Position numbers and translations under genes: made by a program. A stretch of 53,710 nucleotides of DNA, from the NCBI GenBank assembly GCA_003584005.1, contig QXHL01000020.1, positions 1 through 53,710 on the forward strand. Direction: 5' to 3'. The DNA comes from Alicyclobacillaceae bacterium I2511. GTDB lineage: Bacteria > Bacillota > Bacilli > Alicyclobacillales > Alicyclobacillaceae. The stretch's first letter is position 1; each line of letters opens with the position of its first letter. Positions 8,980 to 17,420 of this stretch are shown here, piece after piece. Under the pieces are notes generated by a model. It was given only the letters and a program-made list of their open reading frames with translations, searched no databases and was not told the DNA's origin.

Positions 8980-9987
8980 TTATTGTTCACCCGCTTCCGC
9001 ATAGACGTAGCGTGATAACGTTTTCGGGTCGGGATTCATCGCTTGTTCCGCATATGTAGTGGCATCGTTGATTTCAGCCATCAAACTTTTGCGCAGAGAC
9101 TCCTCCTTGACAGCGTCCCATAACCCAACTTCCGTCAAGTAACTCTTCATATGGAGGAGAGAGTCCTTTTGCCTGGCCGCTTCCACCTCTTCTCGAGATC
9201 GGTAGGTACGGTCATCATCATCGCTGGAGTGGGGCACAAGTCTGTACATTTTTGCTTCCACCAAGGTTGGACCCTTTCCAGCTTTGGCCTTATCCACCGC
9301 ATGTTTTACAGCTTCGTAGACTGCCAAAGGGTCTGTTCCGTCCACGGTAATTCCTTCGAATCCGTAACCCACTGCTCTATCTGCAACGTTTTCGCAAGCC
9401 AGTTCTCTGCGAGCTGGTATGGAAATGGCATACTGGTTATTTTCGCAGAAAAATACTACCGGTAGTTTGCGCACCCCGGCGAAGTTCGCGGCTTCGTGGA
9501 AGTCCCCTTGATTACTGGTCCCTTCGCCAAAGGAAACAAACGAAACATAGGATTCACCCCTCATCTTGGCAGCCAATGCTGCACCTACGGCATGCGGAAT
9601 CTGGGTTCCCACAGGACTAGAACCAGTAAAAATACGTAGTTTCCGATCTCCGTAGTGTCCCGGCATTTGTCGACCCCCACTGTTAGGTTCTTCCGCGCGG
9701 CCAAAGACCGAAAGCAGTTCGTCTTTAGCTGTATGACCAAGCATCAGCATCAGACACAAATCTCTGTAATACGGGAAGACAAAATCAATTCCCGCCTGCA
9801 AGGCAAGCCCCGCACCAGCCTGAGCACCTTCCTGTCCTTGACAGGAAATAACAAAGTGAGTTTTCCCAGAGCGGTTCAGTAACCACATCCGTTCGTCCAC
9901 CATTCTAGCTAAAACCATATAGCGATACATCTCAGTGACTTGCAAGTCACTGAGTTCCAAGGTCTTGTGACGAGGGATTTCATTCAC
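8980..9987 (-). CDS. bkdAA: Branched-chain 2-oxoacid dehydrogenase E1 alpha subunit
   Basis: 335 residues. The thiamine-diphosphate/Mg motif runs from GEGTSNQGDF to CENNQYA (residues ~154-184). The conserved loop segment LVPHSSDDDDRTYRS and the entry segment SCQGQEGAQAG are branched-chain E1-alpha features. It forms the alpha2beta2 E1 with the next gene. GTG start at 9987 with AAAGGAGG eight bases before it. It is the second of the four complex genes in the order E3, E1-alpha, E1-beta, E2; Bacillus has the same order. Confidence 0.95.
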   Translation of the reverse strand: MNEIPRHKTLELSDLQVTEMYRYMVLARMVDERMWLLNRSGKTHFVISCQGQEGAQAGAGLALQAGIDFVFPYYRDLCLMLMLGHTAKDELLSVFGRAEEPNSGGRQMPGHYGDRKLRIFTGSSPVGTQIPHAVGAALAAKMRGESYVSFVSFGEGTSNQGDFHEAANFAGVRKLPVVFFCENNQYAISIPARRELACENVADRAVGYGFEGITVDGTDPLAVYEAVKHAVDKAKAGKGPTLVEAKMYRLVPHSSDDDDRTYRSREEVEAARQKDSLLHMKSYLTEVGLWDAVKEESLRKSLMAEINDATTYAEQAMNPDPKTLSRYVYAEAGEQ

Positions 9988-10061
9988 CGTGTCTGCCTCC
10001 TTTGACCGGGTTGAGCTCGCTGCACGGGGAGGCCACAGTGCAGGAGTCTACCTCGGGATGC

Positions 10062-11489
10062 TTATATGTGGATGGATTGGCCATTCACAGCGAGTGCAGC
10101 CTCTCCAAACGCTTCCGACAATGTCGGATGGGGATGAACCGTAATTCCAATTTCCCATGGGGTGGCATCCAAGACTTTTGCCAAAGCTGCCTCGGAAACC
10201 AGGTCTGTGACATGCGGACCAATCATATGGATGCCTAACAGGTCGTCGTGGATTGAATCAGCAACAATTTTCACAAATCCGTTCGGTTCACCTAAGATTA
10301 AGGCTTTACCGTTAGCTTTAAAAGAGAATTTTCCGGTTTTAACAGTGTATCCTTGTTCTTTGGCTTGAGCCTCTGTCAGTCCCAGGCTTGCGACTTCCGG
10401 TCGTGTATAGGTACAGCGGGGAATCCAGGACTCATTCAGGGGAGCGGGATGCAGGCCTGCCATTACTTCCACTGCGTGAATGCCCTCATGGGCTGCGACA
10501 TGGGCCAGTTGCAATCCGCCAATGACGTCGCCAATAGCAAATATGTTTTTCTCTGCAGTCTGAAAGTCTCCATTCACTACAATTGCCCCTTGATGCAATG
10601 GCATCTCAATGGCTTCCAACCCAATATCCTGCGTGTTGGGTGTGCGGCCCACAGCTACTAGCAGGACACTTGCCGAAAGAGTTTCCACATGGTCCCCCTT
10701 GCGCACCTGCACCGTGAGGCCATCCCCGTGTTTCTCAAGTGTATCCGACAAAATACGGGTCTCAGTAAGCACCTGAATTTTTCTTTTTTTAAACGAACGT
10801 GTCAGTTCCGCAGATACTTCCGCATCTTCTGCAGGGAGCAAGGAGGGCATGAATTCAACCACCGTGACTTTAACTCCCATATCGTTCCACAATGAAGCCC
10901 ATTCTACACCAATAGCACCCCCACCAACAATGATAGCCGATAAAGGAAGTACAGTCATAGAGAGTGCATGGTCACTGTGTAATACAAAAACCCCATCAAA
11001 ATCTAACCCAGGCAATTCTTTAGGTGTAGAACCAGTGGCAACGAGGGTAAACCTTGGAGTTAAAATTTGACTATCCCCCGACGTTTCCTGTACCCGCACC
11101 GCACCAGCCTGAGGTGAAAAGATGGAGGGGCCCATCAATCGGCCTCTCCCAGCAATCACATCAATTTGATTTTTCTTCATCAAAAACTGGATACCCTTAT
11201 ATAATTGTTTCACAATATCTGCTTTGCGAGACATAGCTTGAGAAAAATCCAACGTTGCCTCACCGATTGTGATGCCAAAAGTGGAAGCGTGATGAACTGT
11301 GGACCACACCTCAGCGGTCCGCAACAGCGCTTTAGTAGGAATGCAACCCTTGTGTAAACACGTTCCGCCAAGCTGCTCCTGCTCTACAATGGCGACACAA
11401 AAACCCAACTGAGCGGCGCGAATGGCTGCCACATACCCTCCCGTCCCACCGCCTAAAACCACGAGATGGTAGTCTTTTTGCGCCACCAT
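10062..11489 (-). CDS. lpdV: Dihydrolipoamide dehydrogenase (E3)
   Basis: 475-residue flavoprotein that reoxidises the lipoyl groups of E2 with NAD. FAD Rossmann motif GGGTGGYVAAIRAAQLG at the N-terminus, redox disulfide GGTCLHKGCIPTK (Cys44 and Cys49), NAD-binding GGGAIGVEWAS, and the C-terminal HPHPTLSEAFGEA with the active-site His-Glu pair. Start chosen at ATG 11489, four bases after GGAGGG; a GTG directly after it has better spacing and is an alternative. The frame extends further upstream into leucine dehydrogenase but without a ribosome site. It is a complex-dedicated E3 by position. Confidence 0.95.
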   Translation of the reverse strand: MVAQKDYHLVVLGGGTGGYVAAIRAAQLGFCVAIVEQEQLGGTCLHKGCIPTKALLRTAEVWSTVHHASTFGITIGEATLDFSQAMSRKADIVKQLYKGIQFLMKKNQIDVIAGRGRLMGPSIFSPQAGAVRVQETSGDSQILTPRFTLVATGSTPKELPGLDFDGVFVLHSDHALSMTVLPLSAIIVGGGAIGVEWASLWNDMGVKVTVVEFMPSLLPAEDAEVSAELTRSFKKRKIQVLTETRILSDTLEKHGDGLTVQVRKGDHVETLSASVLLVAVGRTPNTQDIGLEAIEMPLHQGAIVVNGDFQTAEKNIFAIGDVIGGLQLAHVAAHEGIHAVEVMAGLHPAPLNESWIPRCTYTRPEVASLGLTEAQAKEQGYTVKTGKFSFKANGKALILGEPNGFVKIVADSIHDDLLGIHMIGPHVTDLVSEAALAKVLDATPWEIGITVHPHPTLSEAFGEAALAVNGQSIHI

Positions 11490-11508
11490 AATTCCCTCCA
11501 ATATCGCG

Positions 11509-12603
11509 TTAGTTGCCCTGCAAAGCATCCTTACCATTACGAAGGTAGGTGCTACGTACTTGTTTCATTTGAGCAATACGATTTTCCGCCATTTGATTTG
11601 CGGCACGATGTGGGCCAATTTGAGATTCCCGGGAAACATCATAGATCCGTAACATGATATCGTAGATTTCTTCAACTTTTTTCATTGCCCTGGTTTCATT
11701 ATAACCGCGCAATTCTTCAGCAACGTTTATCAGCCCCGCTGCATTAATTACATAATCAGGTGCATAGACAATACCCTTTTCATACAGCAGATCTCCATGG
11801 CGATCTTCTGCCAATTGATTGTTGGCTGCCCCAGCAATCGCCGCACAGTGTAAACGCTCTATTGTATCATCATTGATAATGGCTCCTAGAGCGCAAGGAG
11901 CAAAAATATCACACCGCTGGTCAAAAATTTCACTCGGTCGGACTACCTTGGCATTCAGTTCTGCCACCGCTTTGCGCAGAGATTCCTCATTAATATCCGT
12001 GACAATCAACTGTGCGCCAGCTTTATGTAGCATTTTTGCAAGGTTATAGCCAACGCTACCAAGTCCTTGGATGGCAACGGTTTTCCCAGACAGGTCGTCA
12101 CTTCCCAAGGCCACCTTGGCAGTGGCTTGCAGACCGCGAAAAACCCCCAAGGCTGTTACAGGGCTGGGATTGCCGCTAGAACCATCGCTACGAGTAGTGC
12201 CAGTAACAAAATCTGTTTCCATATGGACAATGTCCATATCCTGAACACTTGTCCCAACATCTTCTGCAGTAATATAGCGACCATTCAACCCTTGAATGAA
12301 ACGCCCGAGTGAACGGAACAGACCCTCACTCTTGGCCACTTTGGGATCTCCAAATACCACTGTCTTGCCACCGCCCAAATTGAGTCCGGCAACCGCAGCT
12401 TTATAAGTCATACCACGGGCTAAACGCAACGCGTCCACAATAGCATCGGACTCTGAGGCGTAATTCCACATCCGGCAACCCCCGAGTGCTGGACCCAGCG
12501 TGGTGTCATGGATAACGATGACTGCTTTCAAGCCTGTACTTTCGTCAGCGCAAAATACCATTTGTTCGTAATCATGTTTGGCCATTTCTGAAAAAAGTTC
12601 CAT
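11509..12603 (-). CDS. bcd: Leucine (branched-chain amino acid) dehydrogenase
   Basis: 364 residues of the Glu/Leu/Phe/Val dehydrogenase family. It oxidatively deaminates Leu, Ile and Val to the 2-oxoacids used by the complex encoded next. Visible are [11 protein letters not shown] (substrate), the catalytic Lys80 in [17 protein letters not shown], and the NAD motif GLGSVG near residue 180. Length equals characterised LeuDH (~364-367), which sets it apart from the longer glutamate enzymes; phenylalanine dehydrogenase is a close alternative. ATG start with GGAGG eight bases upstream. It is the first gene after the sigma-54 promoter. Confidence 0.95.
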   Translation of the reverse strand: MELFSEMAKHDYEQMVFCADESTGLKAVIVIHDTTLGPALGGCRMWNYASESDAIVDALRLARGMTYKAAVAGLNLGGGKTVVFGDPKVAKSEGLFRSLGRFIQGLNGRYITAEDVGTSVQDMDIVHMETDFVTGTTRSDGSSGNPSPVTALGVFRGLQATAKVALGSDDLSGKTVAIQGLGSVGYNLAKMLHKAGAQLIVTDINEESLRKAVAELNAKVVRPSEIFDQRCDIFAPCALGAIINDDTIERLHCAAIAGAANNQLAEDRHGDLLYEKGIVYAPDYVINAAGLINVAEELRGYNETRAMKKVEEIYDIMLRIYDVSRESQIGPHRAANQMAENRIAQMKQVRSTYLRNGKDALQGN

Positions 12604-12720
12604 CTAAGAAGCCTCCTCTATATCAGGGGCGATGCAAAAGATTGGGTTCCCCAGCCACAAAATTCTAGTTCTGCCCATCCGCATAGACTGCTACATCGTC
12701 TCTTATATTACCAAACTCAT

Positions 12721-12737
12721 AAGCAAATTGCGTGCCA
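12721..12737 (-). promoter_or_regulatory. Sigma-54 (-24/-12) promoter of the bkd operon
   Basis: On the minus strand TGGCAC (12732-12737), five bases, then TTGCTT (12721-12726), an essentially perfect match to the sigma-54 consensus TGGCAC-N5-TTGCW. It lies ~120 bases before the leucine dehydrogenase ATG and downstream of a gene for a sigma-54 activator. The rest of the 313-base gap (12604-12916) holds the inverted repeat listed separately and no plausible gene. Confidence 0.9.
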
Positions 12738-12810
12738 AATCCAGATTGTTTTTCTTTTAAAATTTTGCCCTGCTGTAACGGGAAAAAGCGCATGGGTATT
12801 GTGTTCGAGC

Positions 12811-12844
12811 ATGCGCACAGTGCAAAAAATTGCACTGTGCGCAT
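12811..12844. promoter_or_regulatory. Perfect 15-bp inverted repeat, candidate activator-binding site
   Basis: ATGCGCACAGTGCAA (12811-12825) and its exact reverse complement (12830-12844) are separated by four A. It lies ~75-125 bases upstream of the sigma-54 promoter, the usual place for an enhancer-binding protein. No T-tract follows on the minus strand, so a terminator for the upstream regulator gene is less likely, though a hairpin in its mRNA is possible. Confidence 0.65.
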
Positions 12845-12916
12845 ATTTTTGCAAGCAATCGCTTTCATTAAACTGCCCATTCACTTGAAAAGTAATTCAT
12901 CTTTAGTTTAACGAGT

Positions 12917-14710
12917 TCACTGAAAATCTTGTACTTCAGGTACTTCAGGTACTTTAGACACTCCATACTGCTCCAACTTATAATACAGGCTCCGAACAGA
13001 AATGCCTAAGCGTCTAGCTGTTTCTGTTTTATTTCCTTGCACCGCATGAAGAGCCTGCAAAATGGCATATCGCTCAGCCGCCTGTACAGTTTCTGTTAAT
13101 GGCCTAATATCCACATTGGGTTGTGACAAAATCGACGATGAAATTGGTGACATTTGTAACAAAGGTAAGTAGGAGGCTCGTAAAACCTGGTCTCGAAAAT
13201 CCATATGGATCATGGCCCTGCCGATCGTATTTTCAAGTTCTCGTACATTCCCGGGCCAAGAATAACGTTCCAAAATTTGCAAAGCATCCCGGTCGACTTG
13301 CTGAACATGTCGACCATAGGCCTGGTTGTGACGATAGACAATATGCTGGGTTAATTCCGATATATCCTCTTTGCGGTAACGCAAAGGCGGAATTACAATT
13401 GGAAAAACATTAAGTCTATAATACAAATCTTCCCGGAATCGTCGTGCGGCCACCGCCTGTTCTAGGTTGACATGTGTCGCTGCGATTACCCGTACATGAA
13501 CGGATACAGGACGTGTCCCGCCTACCCGCACAATTTCTTGTTCCTGCAGTGTTCGTAACAATTTGGCCTGGGTTGCTGGAGTCATCTCTCCAATTTCATC
13601 CAAAAAAAGTGTTCCACCAGATGCCTCTTCGAACAATCCCTTCTTGCCGCCACGCCGCGCTCCGGTAAATGCCCCTTCCTCGTAGCCAAATAATTCACTT
13701 TCAAGCAAGCTTTCAGAAAGGGCAGCGCAATTGACACGCACAAAAGGGTTGAAGTGTCGGGGACTGACGTTATGAATGGCATGTGCAAATAATTCCTTGC
13801 CTGTTCCTGATTCTCCCCTTAATAACACGGTGGCAGGTGTTTGTGCCGCCTGACGTGCCTGTTCCACAGCCAACAATAGGGAAGTACTGTGTCCGAGAAT
13901 ATCATCAAAAGTGTATTTTGCCTGCAGTGAGCGGATGTAACGATTGGCGCGCTGCAGTTCCTCAGTCAAACGTTGGATTTCTGACACGTCGTGGATGACG
14001 CCAACACTGCCCTTTAACTCTCCTCCTACAATAATGGGGGCGACATCCACCAACACCTCACGTCGTCTGGGGCCCAATCGCATATGCACAGCACGTACCG
14101 ATTGCTGGGTGCGTAGCACTTGCATGTGCATGCTCTCCCCTTCAGCAATGTCCACCTCGGCTGGTTGATCAATCACCTGTTCTGGGGTAAGCCCCGTAAT
14201 ACGGGTATATGCTGGATTAATGAGTATCCCGCGTCCGTTTTCATCCACCACCGAAATGGCATCCTGTGTAGATTCAATGACAGCCTCCAGTAGCGTCTTC
14301 ACCTCTCGTAAGCTACTAATTTCAGAGGCAACTTGTTGTAATTCAGTGACGGAACGCAGATTTTTCCTTAGTTTTCTAATTAAAGTTACTTTGTCCTCAA
14401 TTAGAAGCATAAAAAAGTGCAGCGCTGTCCCGGAAATTACGGTTGTATCTGTAGGAGCCTGGTCTGTCAATGCTGCATAAACCATTGGATTTCCTGTTAC
14501 CTCAAGGATGAGGTCTGGCACAGGATTACTTTGAAAAAAAGGGGCATAGTCCCGAGCAGTGGCAATCCCATACTTACGAGCAAGATTTATACCGGGGGCG
14601 TCTTCGCGCAAGTCCACCACGACCTGCAAATGAATTTCCGGATGATTGGCCAGTGCATCAATCAGTTTACATCCACCCTGCCCTGCCCCAACAATGATAA
14701 CTTGAATCAT
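12917..14710 (-). CDS. Sigma-54-dependent activator with N-terminal NAD(P)-binding-like domain (BkdR-like)
   Basis: 597 residues. Residues 1-~115 resemble a Rossmann nucleotide-binding domain ([10 protein letters not shown], then LEVTGNP), a fold found in oxidoreductases. A PAS-like domain follows (~140-245). The AAA+ domain carries Walker A GESGTGKE (299-306), the sigma-54 contact loop GAFTGA (346-351) and Walker B GGTLFLDE (366-373). A Fis-type helix-turn-helix ends the protein ([20 protein letters not shown]). It should open sigma-54 promoters, very probably the one 180 bases downstream that drives the bkd operon. The sensor arrangement differs from Bacillus BkdR, which as I recall uses other N-terminal sensor domains; redox state (NAD/NADH) or a small ligand could be the signal, which is inference. 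The tail is a short VPEVPEVQ repeat. Confidence 0.93.
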   Translation of the reverse strand: MIQVIIVGAGQGGCKLIDALANHPEIHLQVVVDLREDAPGINLARKYGIATARDYAPFFQSNPVPDLILEVTGNPMVYAALTDQAPTDTTVISGTALHFFMLLIEDKVTLIRKLRKNLRSVTELQQVASEISSLREVKTLLEAVIESTQDAISVVDENGRGILINPAYTRITGLTPEQVIDQPAEVDIAEGESMHMQVLRTQQSVRAVHMRLGPRRREVLVDVAPIIVGGELKGSVGVIHDVSEIQRLTEELQRANRYIRSLQAKYTFDDILGHSTSLLLAVEQARQAAQTPATVLLRGESGTGKELFAHAIHNVSPRHFNPFVRVNCAALSESLLESELFGYEEGAFTGARRGGKKGLFEEASGGTLFLDEIGEMTPATQAKLLRTLQEQEIVRVGGTRPVSVHVRVIAATHVNLEQAVAARRFREDLYYRLNVFPIVIPPLRYRKEDISELTQHIVYRHNQAYGRHVQQVDRDALQILERYSWPGNVRELENTIGRAMIHMDFRDQVLRASYLPLLQMSPISSSILSQPNVDIRPLTETVQAAERYAILQALHAVQGNKTETARRLGISVRSLYYKLEQYGVSKVPEVPEVQDFQ

Positions 14711-14852
14711 TCTGTACGTCGCCCCCTTGGGGCCATTGTACCACGAACTTTAAAATCCAATCGAAAGACCGCGTGTGTGGTGTGGTGGTGTGTATGCTAT
14801 GATAAAAATCAAGATCTTGGTACACTGTTAGAGGTTGTCCGGACACACACTC

Positions 14853-15395
14853 TTAATCTGGAGAGTGTTTCGTAGAGGCTCCGTTTTCAGTAGACGGGGC
14901 ATCGTAGACACCACTTTTCCCACCAGACTTATGAAGCAGATGAATGTGTTCAACAGACATCCCTCTATCCACAGCCTTACACATGTCATACACAGTTAGA
15001 GCACTTACGCTGCAGGCCGTCATGGCCTCCATCTCCACGCCAGTGCGGTAAGTCGTACCTATGGTTGCAGTAATTTGCAACTGCGCATCTCCATTAGCTG
15101 CATCTTGGACCCATTCACAACGGATCCGGAGGCTAGCTAATGGCAATGGGTGACACAATGGAATCAAATCAGCTGTGCGTTTCGCCGCCATCACACCTGC
15201 AATTTCTGCCACAGTGAGGACGTCTCCCTTTTTCATTTCACCTGCTTGGATGTGGCGCTTAGTAGTTTGGGCCATGCGGACAACAGCGGTGGCTATGGCC
15301 TCGCGCAGCGTTTCTTGCTTGGAGGAAATGTCCACCATCTGTACTCGACCCTCTTCATCAAAGTGAGTCAGTCCTAAATCTGTTTTCATCGACAC
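14853..15395 (-). CDS. moaC: Cyclic pyranopterin monophosphate synthase MoaC
   Basis: 180 residues. Acts with MoaA in the first step of molybdenum cofactor synthesis. Motifs: LIPLCHPLPL, GVEMEAMTACSVSALTVYDMCKA (catalytic Asp and Lys in YDMCKA) and KSGGKSGVY. I start at GTG 15395 because AGAGGA lies six bases upstream; the ATG two codons later is equally usable. The open frame continues to 15545 but this adds no family homology and would overlap the divergent gene. It shares a 144-base intergenic region with the moaD-moaE fusion on the other strand, so the two are probably co-controlled. MoaA is not in the window. Confidence 0.95.
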   Translation of the reverse strand: MSMKTDLGLTHFDEEGRVQMVDISSKQETLREAIATAVVRMAQTTKRHIQAGEMKKGDVLTVAEIAGVMAAKRTADLIPLCHPLPLASLRIRCEWVQDAANGDAQLQITATIGTTYRTGVEMEAMTACSVSALTVYDMCKAVDRGMSVEHIHLLHKSGGKSGVYDAPSTENGASTKHSPD

Positions 15396-15539
15396 GATTC
15401 TTCCTCTCTGAGAGGTTGTGGACGCTCTCAATTGTAAGGTAGCAAATCCAGTAAGTTTTTGCGAACTTTTCGTGAAACAGTAGTGAATATTTCTGCTCAA
15501 TGGATTTAAGCAAGCACTTTTGTAAAGGAGTGACGGAAC

Positions 15540-16214
15540 ATGCAAATTACTATCAAACTATTTGCAGGACTGGCTGAGAAAATTGGAGAACGGCAAGTAA
15601 CCGTAAATATACCTACTGGTGCCACTGTGAAGGAATTGCGTCATTATGTCCGCTTACAGTTCCCAAGTTTTCCATCTCTGTTTGACGGTGTCCTTGTGGC
15701 AGTAAATCAAGTTTATGCATTAGAAGACACCGTACTACAAGAGGGTAGCGAGGTGGCTCTAATCCCCCCCGTGGGTGGAGGAAGCTCACTACAGCCGTCT
15801 TGTCTGGTGACTCGAAACCCTTTAGACATAGCACAGGCCTATGCTCAATTCACAAATTCTAACTTGGGTGGAATAGTGCTGTTTTGTGGGACTGTGCGAG
15901 AGTGGACGCACCATCGTCACACGCTGCAATTGCAGTACGAGGCTTACGAAGCGATGGCTCTTACCCAAATGGGCCTCATTGAAACCGAATTAAGGGTACA
16001 GTGGCCCAAGGTACAAACCTTGCAATGGCATCGAGTAGGTGTCCTAGAACCTACAGAGATTGCAGTGATTTGCGCTGCTGCAGCGTCCCATCGAGAGGAT
16101 GCTTTCATCGTCGCTAAAGTGCTGATTGAACGTCTGAAAAGAGAAGTTCCCATTTGGAAAAAGGAATTCTATGCAAATGGAGATGCACTCTGGCAGCCGA
16201 ACGAAAGCTTGTAA
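15540..16214 (+). CDS. MoaD-MoaE fusion (molybdopterin synthase, MoaX-like)
   Basis: 224 residues. Residues 1-~81 are the ubiquitin-like sulfur carrier MoaD, ending in IPPVGGG where free MoaD has its C-terminal Gly-Gly. Residues ~88-224 are MoaE, with the GAIVLFCG-like segment (GGIVLFCGTVR), YEAYEAMA and the catalytic-Lys segment VPIWKKEFYANG. Molybdopterin synthase normally is an alpha2beta2 complex in which the MoaD tail enters MoaE. In mycobacterial MoaX a comparable fusion is cleaved after Gly-Gly, and the same processing may be needed here. ATG with AAGGAGTGA six bases upstream. It converges with the MBL-fold gene 25 bases further on. Confidence 0.93.
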   Translation: MQITIKLFAGLAEKIGERQVTVNIPTGATVKELRHYVRLQFPSFPSLFDGVLVAVNQVYALEDTVLQEGSEVALIPPVGGGSSLQPSCLVTRNPLDIAQAYAQFTNSNLGGIVLFCGTVREWTHHRHTLQLQYEAYEAMALTQMGLIETELRVQWPKVQTLQWHRVGVLEPTEIAVICAAAASHREDAFIVAKVLIERLKREVPIWKKEFYANGDALWQPNESL

Positions 16215-16239
16215 AAGGTGTTCAGCCAATTTGTACAAC

Positions 16240-17214
16240 CTAAGCGCACTCCACCTGACACCATTGGATGAGTCCTCCCCTCTTTTCTGGGACCACTTCA
16301 CCCAACTCTTCCATCCAGTCCAAATATCCAAGCACCTCAGAAATAATCAGAGATGTCTCCTGACGATGTCGTGAAAAGTAATCGATGGCTAGCTCAAAGG
16401 CCGTGCGGGGGCGCTCCCGCAATCGTTGCAATAATTGGTTACGTCGATGCTCTTGCCCCGAAAGTCGCCGTTCAATGAGCAGTGCAGAGTTTGTGAAAAT
16501 TCCCCCATGTCCTGGGTAGACGTGTGTCAACGGCAGTGTATGCAATAGCTGCAGATTTTCTCGGTACTGCAATAAACTCTTGCTGCGCTGAGCGTCTCGA
16601 CCCTGGAGGGCACCGGGCAGTGGCTCAATAAAAGCATTGGCGGATATGTCCGGTAACAATTGATCGCCAACGATGAAATCCCCTGTTTTTTCGTCCCACA
16701 GGGCAATGGCTGCCTGTGCGTGTCCAGGAACGTAAACCACTCGCAGTTCAGGCAAAAGCGGAAAGGGGTGGCCATCGATTAAAGGAATGTCTACTACCGA
16801 CCGGCCGGTCAAATTCTCCAAGAAAAAAAACTCCTTTTCCGTTTTCTGAATTTCACTTTCTGGAACACCCATTTGTTGATAAAGCGTGCGCAAAAAATCA
16901 CGCCGATATTTGTCCCAGGCTCCTCCTGGCTGCAACCAGCTTTCAGTTTGAGGATGAGCAAATATGGGTACCCCAGCGGTCTGAAAAAGGCTAGCCAAAC
17001 CTGCATGATCCACATGTCCATGTGTTAATACCAATCCATTCAAGTGGCTTGGTGTGAGTCCGAGACCCTTTAGTTCTTGTAAAAGGGTCTCCTGTGCCGG
17101 TTGGTACCGCGGACCGCAATCCACTAAAAAACGGGTTTCACCCTGCTCCACGTAATACGCATTCACCATGCCCACTGGCAAAGGGGTTGGCAACTCAATT
17201 CGCTTTACCTGCAT
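16240..17214 (-). CDS. MBL-fold metallo-hydrolase
   Basis: 324 residues. Contains the zinc motif THGHVDHAG (residues ~63-71), a further His in YVPGHAQAAIAL, the bridging Asp in FIVGDQLLP, and the last ligand in YPGHGGIF. The C-terminal ~80 residues are predicted helical and end in a winged-helix-like part, as in the lactamase_B-C / LACTB2-like group. Exact substrate cannot be read from sequence; thioester or phosphodiester hydrolysis are both possible. The ATG lacks a strong ribosome site. It stands alone between two plus-strand genes, so it is probably its own transcription unit. Confidence 0.85.
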   Translation of the reverse strand: MQVKRIELPTPLPVGMVNAYYVEQGETRFLVDCGPRYQPAQETLLQELKGLGLTPSHLNGLVLTHGHVDHAGLASLFQTAGVPIFAHPQTESWLQPGGAWDKYRRDFLRTLYQQMGVPESEIQKTEKEFFFLENLTGRSVVDIPLIDGHPFPLLPELRVVYVPGHAQAAIALWDEKTGDFIVGDQLLPDISANAFIEPLPGALQGRDAQRSKSLLQYRENLQLLHTLPLTHVYPGHGGIFTNSALLIERRLSGQEHRRNQLLQRLRERPRTAFELAIDYFSRHRQETSLIISEVLGYLDWMEELGEVVPEKRGGLIQWCQVECA

Positions 17215-17241
17215 GCCGCAACAGTCCCACCCTTCTCATTC

Positions 17242-17263
17242 ACCGATGCTGCAAGGCATCGGT
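17242..17263. repeat. 8-bp inverted repeat in the leader of the MBL-fold gene
   Basis: ACCGATGC (17242-17249), six bases, GCATCGGT (17256-17263). It sits ~30 bases upstream of the minus-strand ATG at 17214 and in the shared upstream region of the GH18-like gene. No T-tract follows on either strand, so it is not a typical terminator; an operator or leader hairpin is possible. Confidence 0.4.
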
Positions 17264-17420
17264 CTTTGTCGGTCATTTTACCACACATTCAGATCCCTGT
17301 TACGCAAAAATTACAGCCAGGAGTCTTCTAAAGAGATTCCCTAATTCATAGACTTGCAACAACCCCTGGGAAAGGTTGGCCAGGAAAACGGGCGTAGCCC
17401 GGTCAATGGGAGGATGCCAC

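Noticed and set aside
12811-12844. Rho-independent terminator for the sigma-54 activator gene
   Set aside because: Stem is perfect but no T-run follows on the minus strand, and its position suits an enhancer site better.
12665-12880. 71-codon minus-strand frame in the gap before leucine dehydrogenase
   Set aside because: It spans the sigma-54 promoter and the inverted repeat and has no protein-like features.
14417-14875. 152-codon plus-strand frame opposite the 5' end of the activator gene
   Set aside because: Shadow frame; no recognisable domain or ribosome site.
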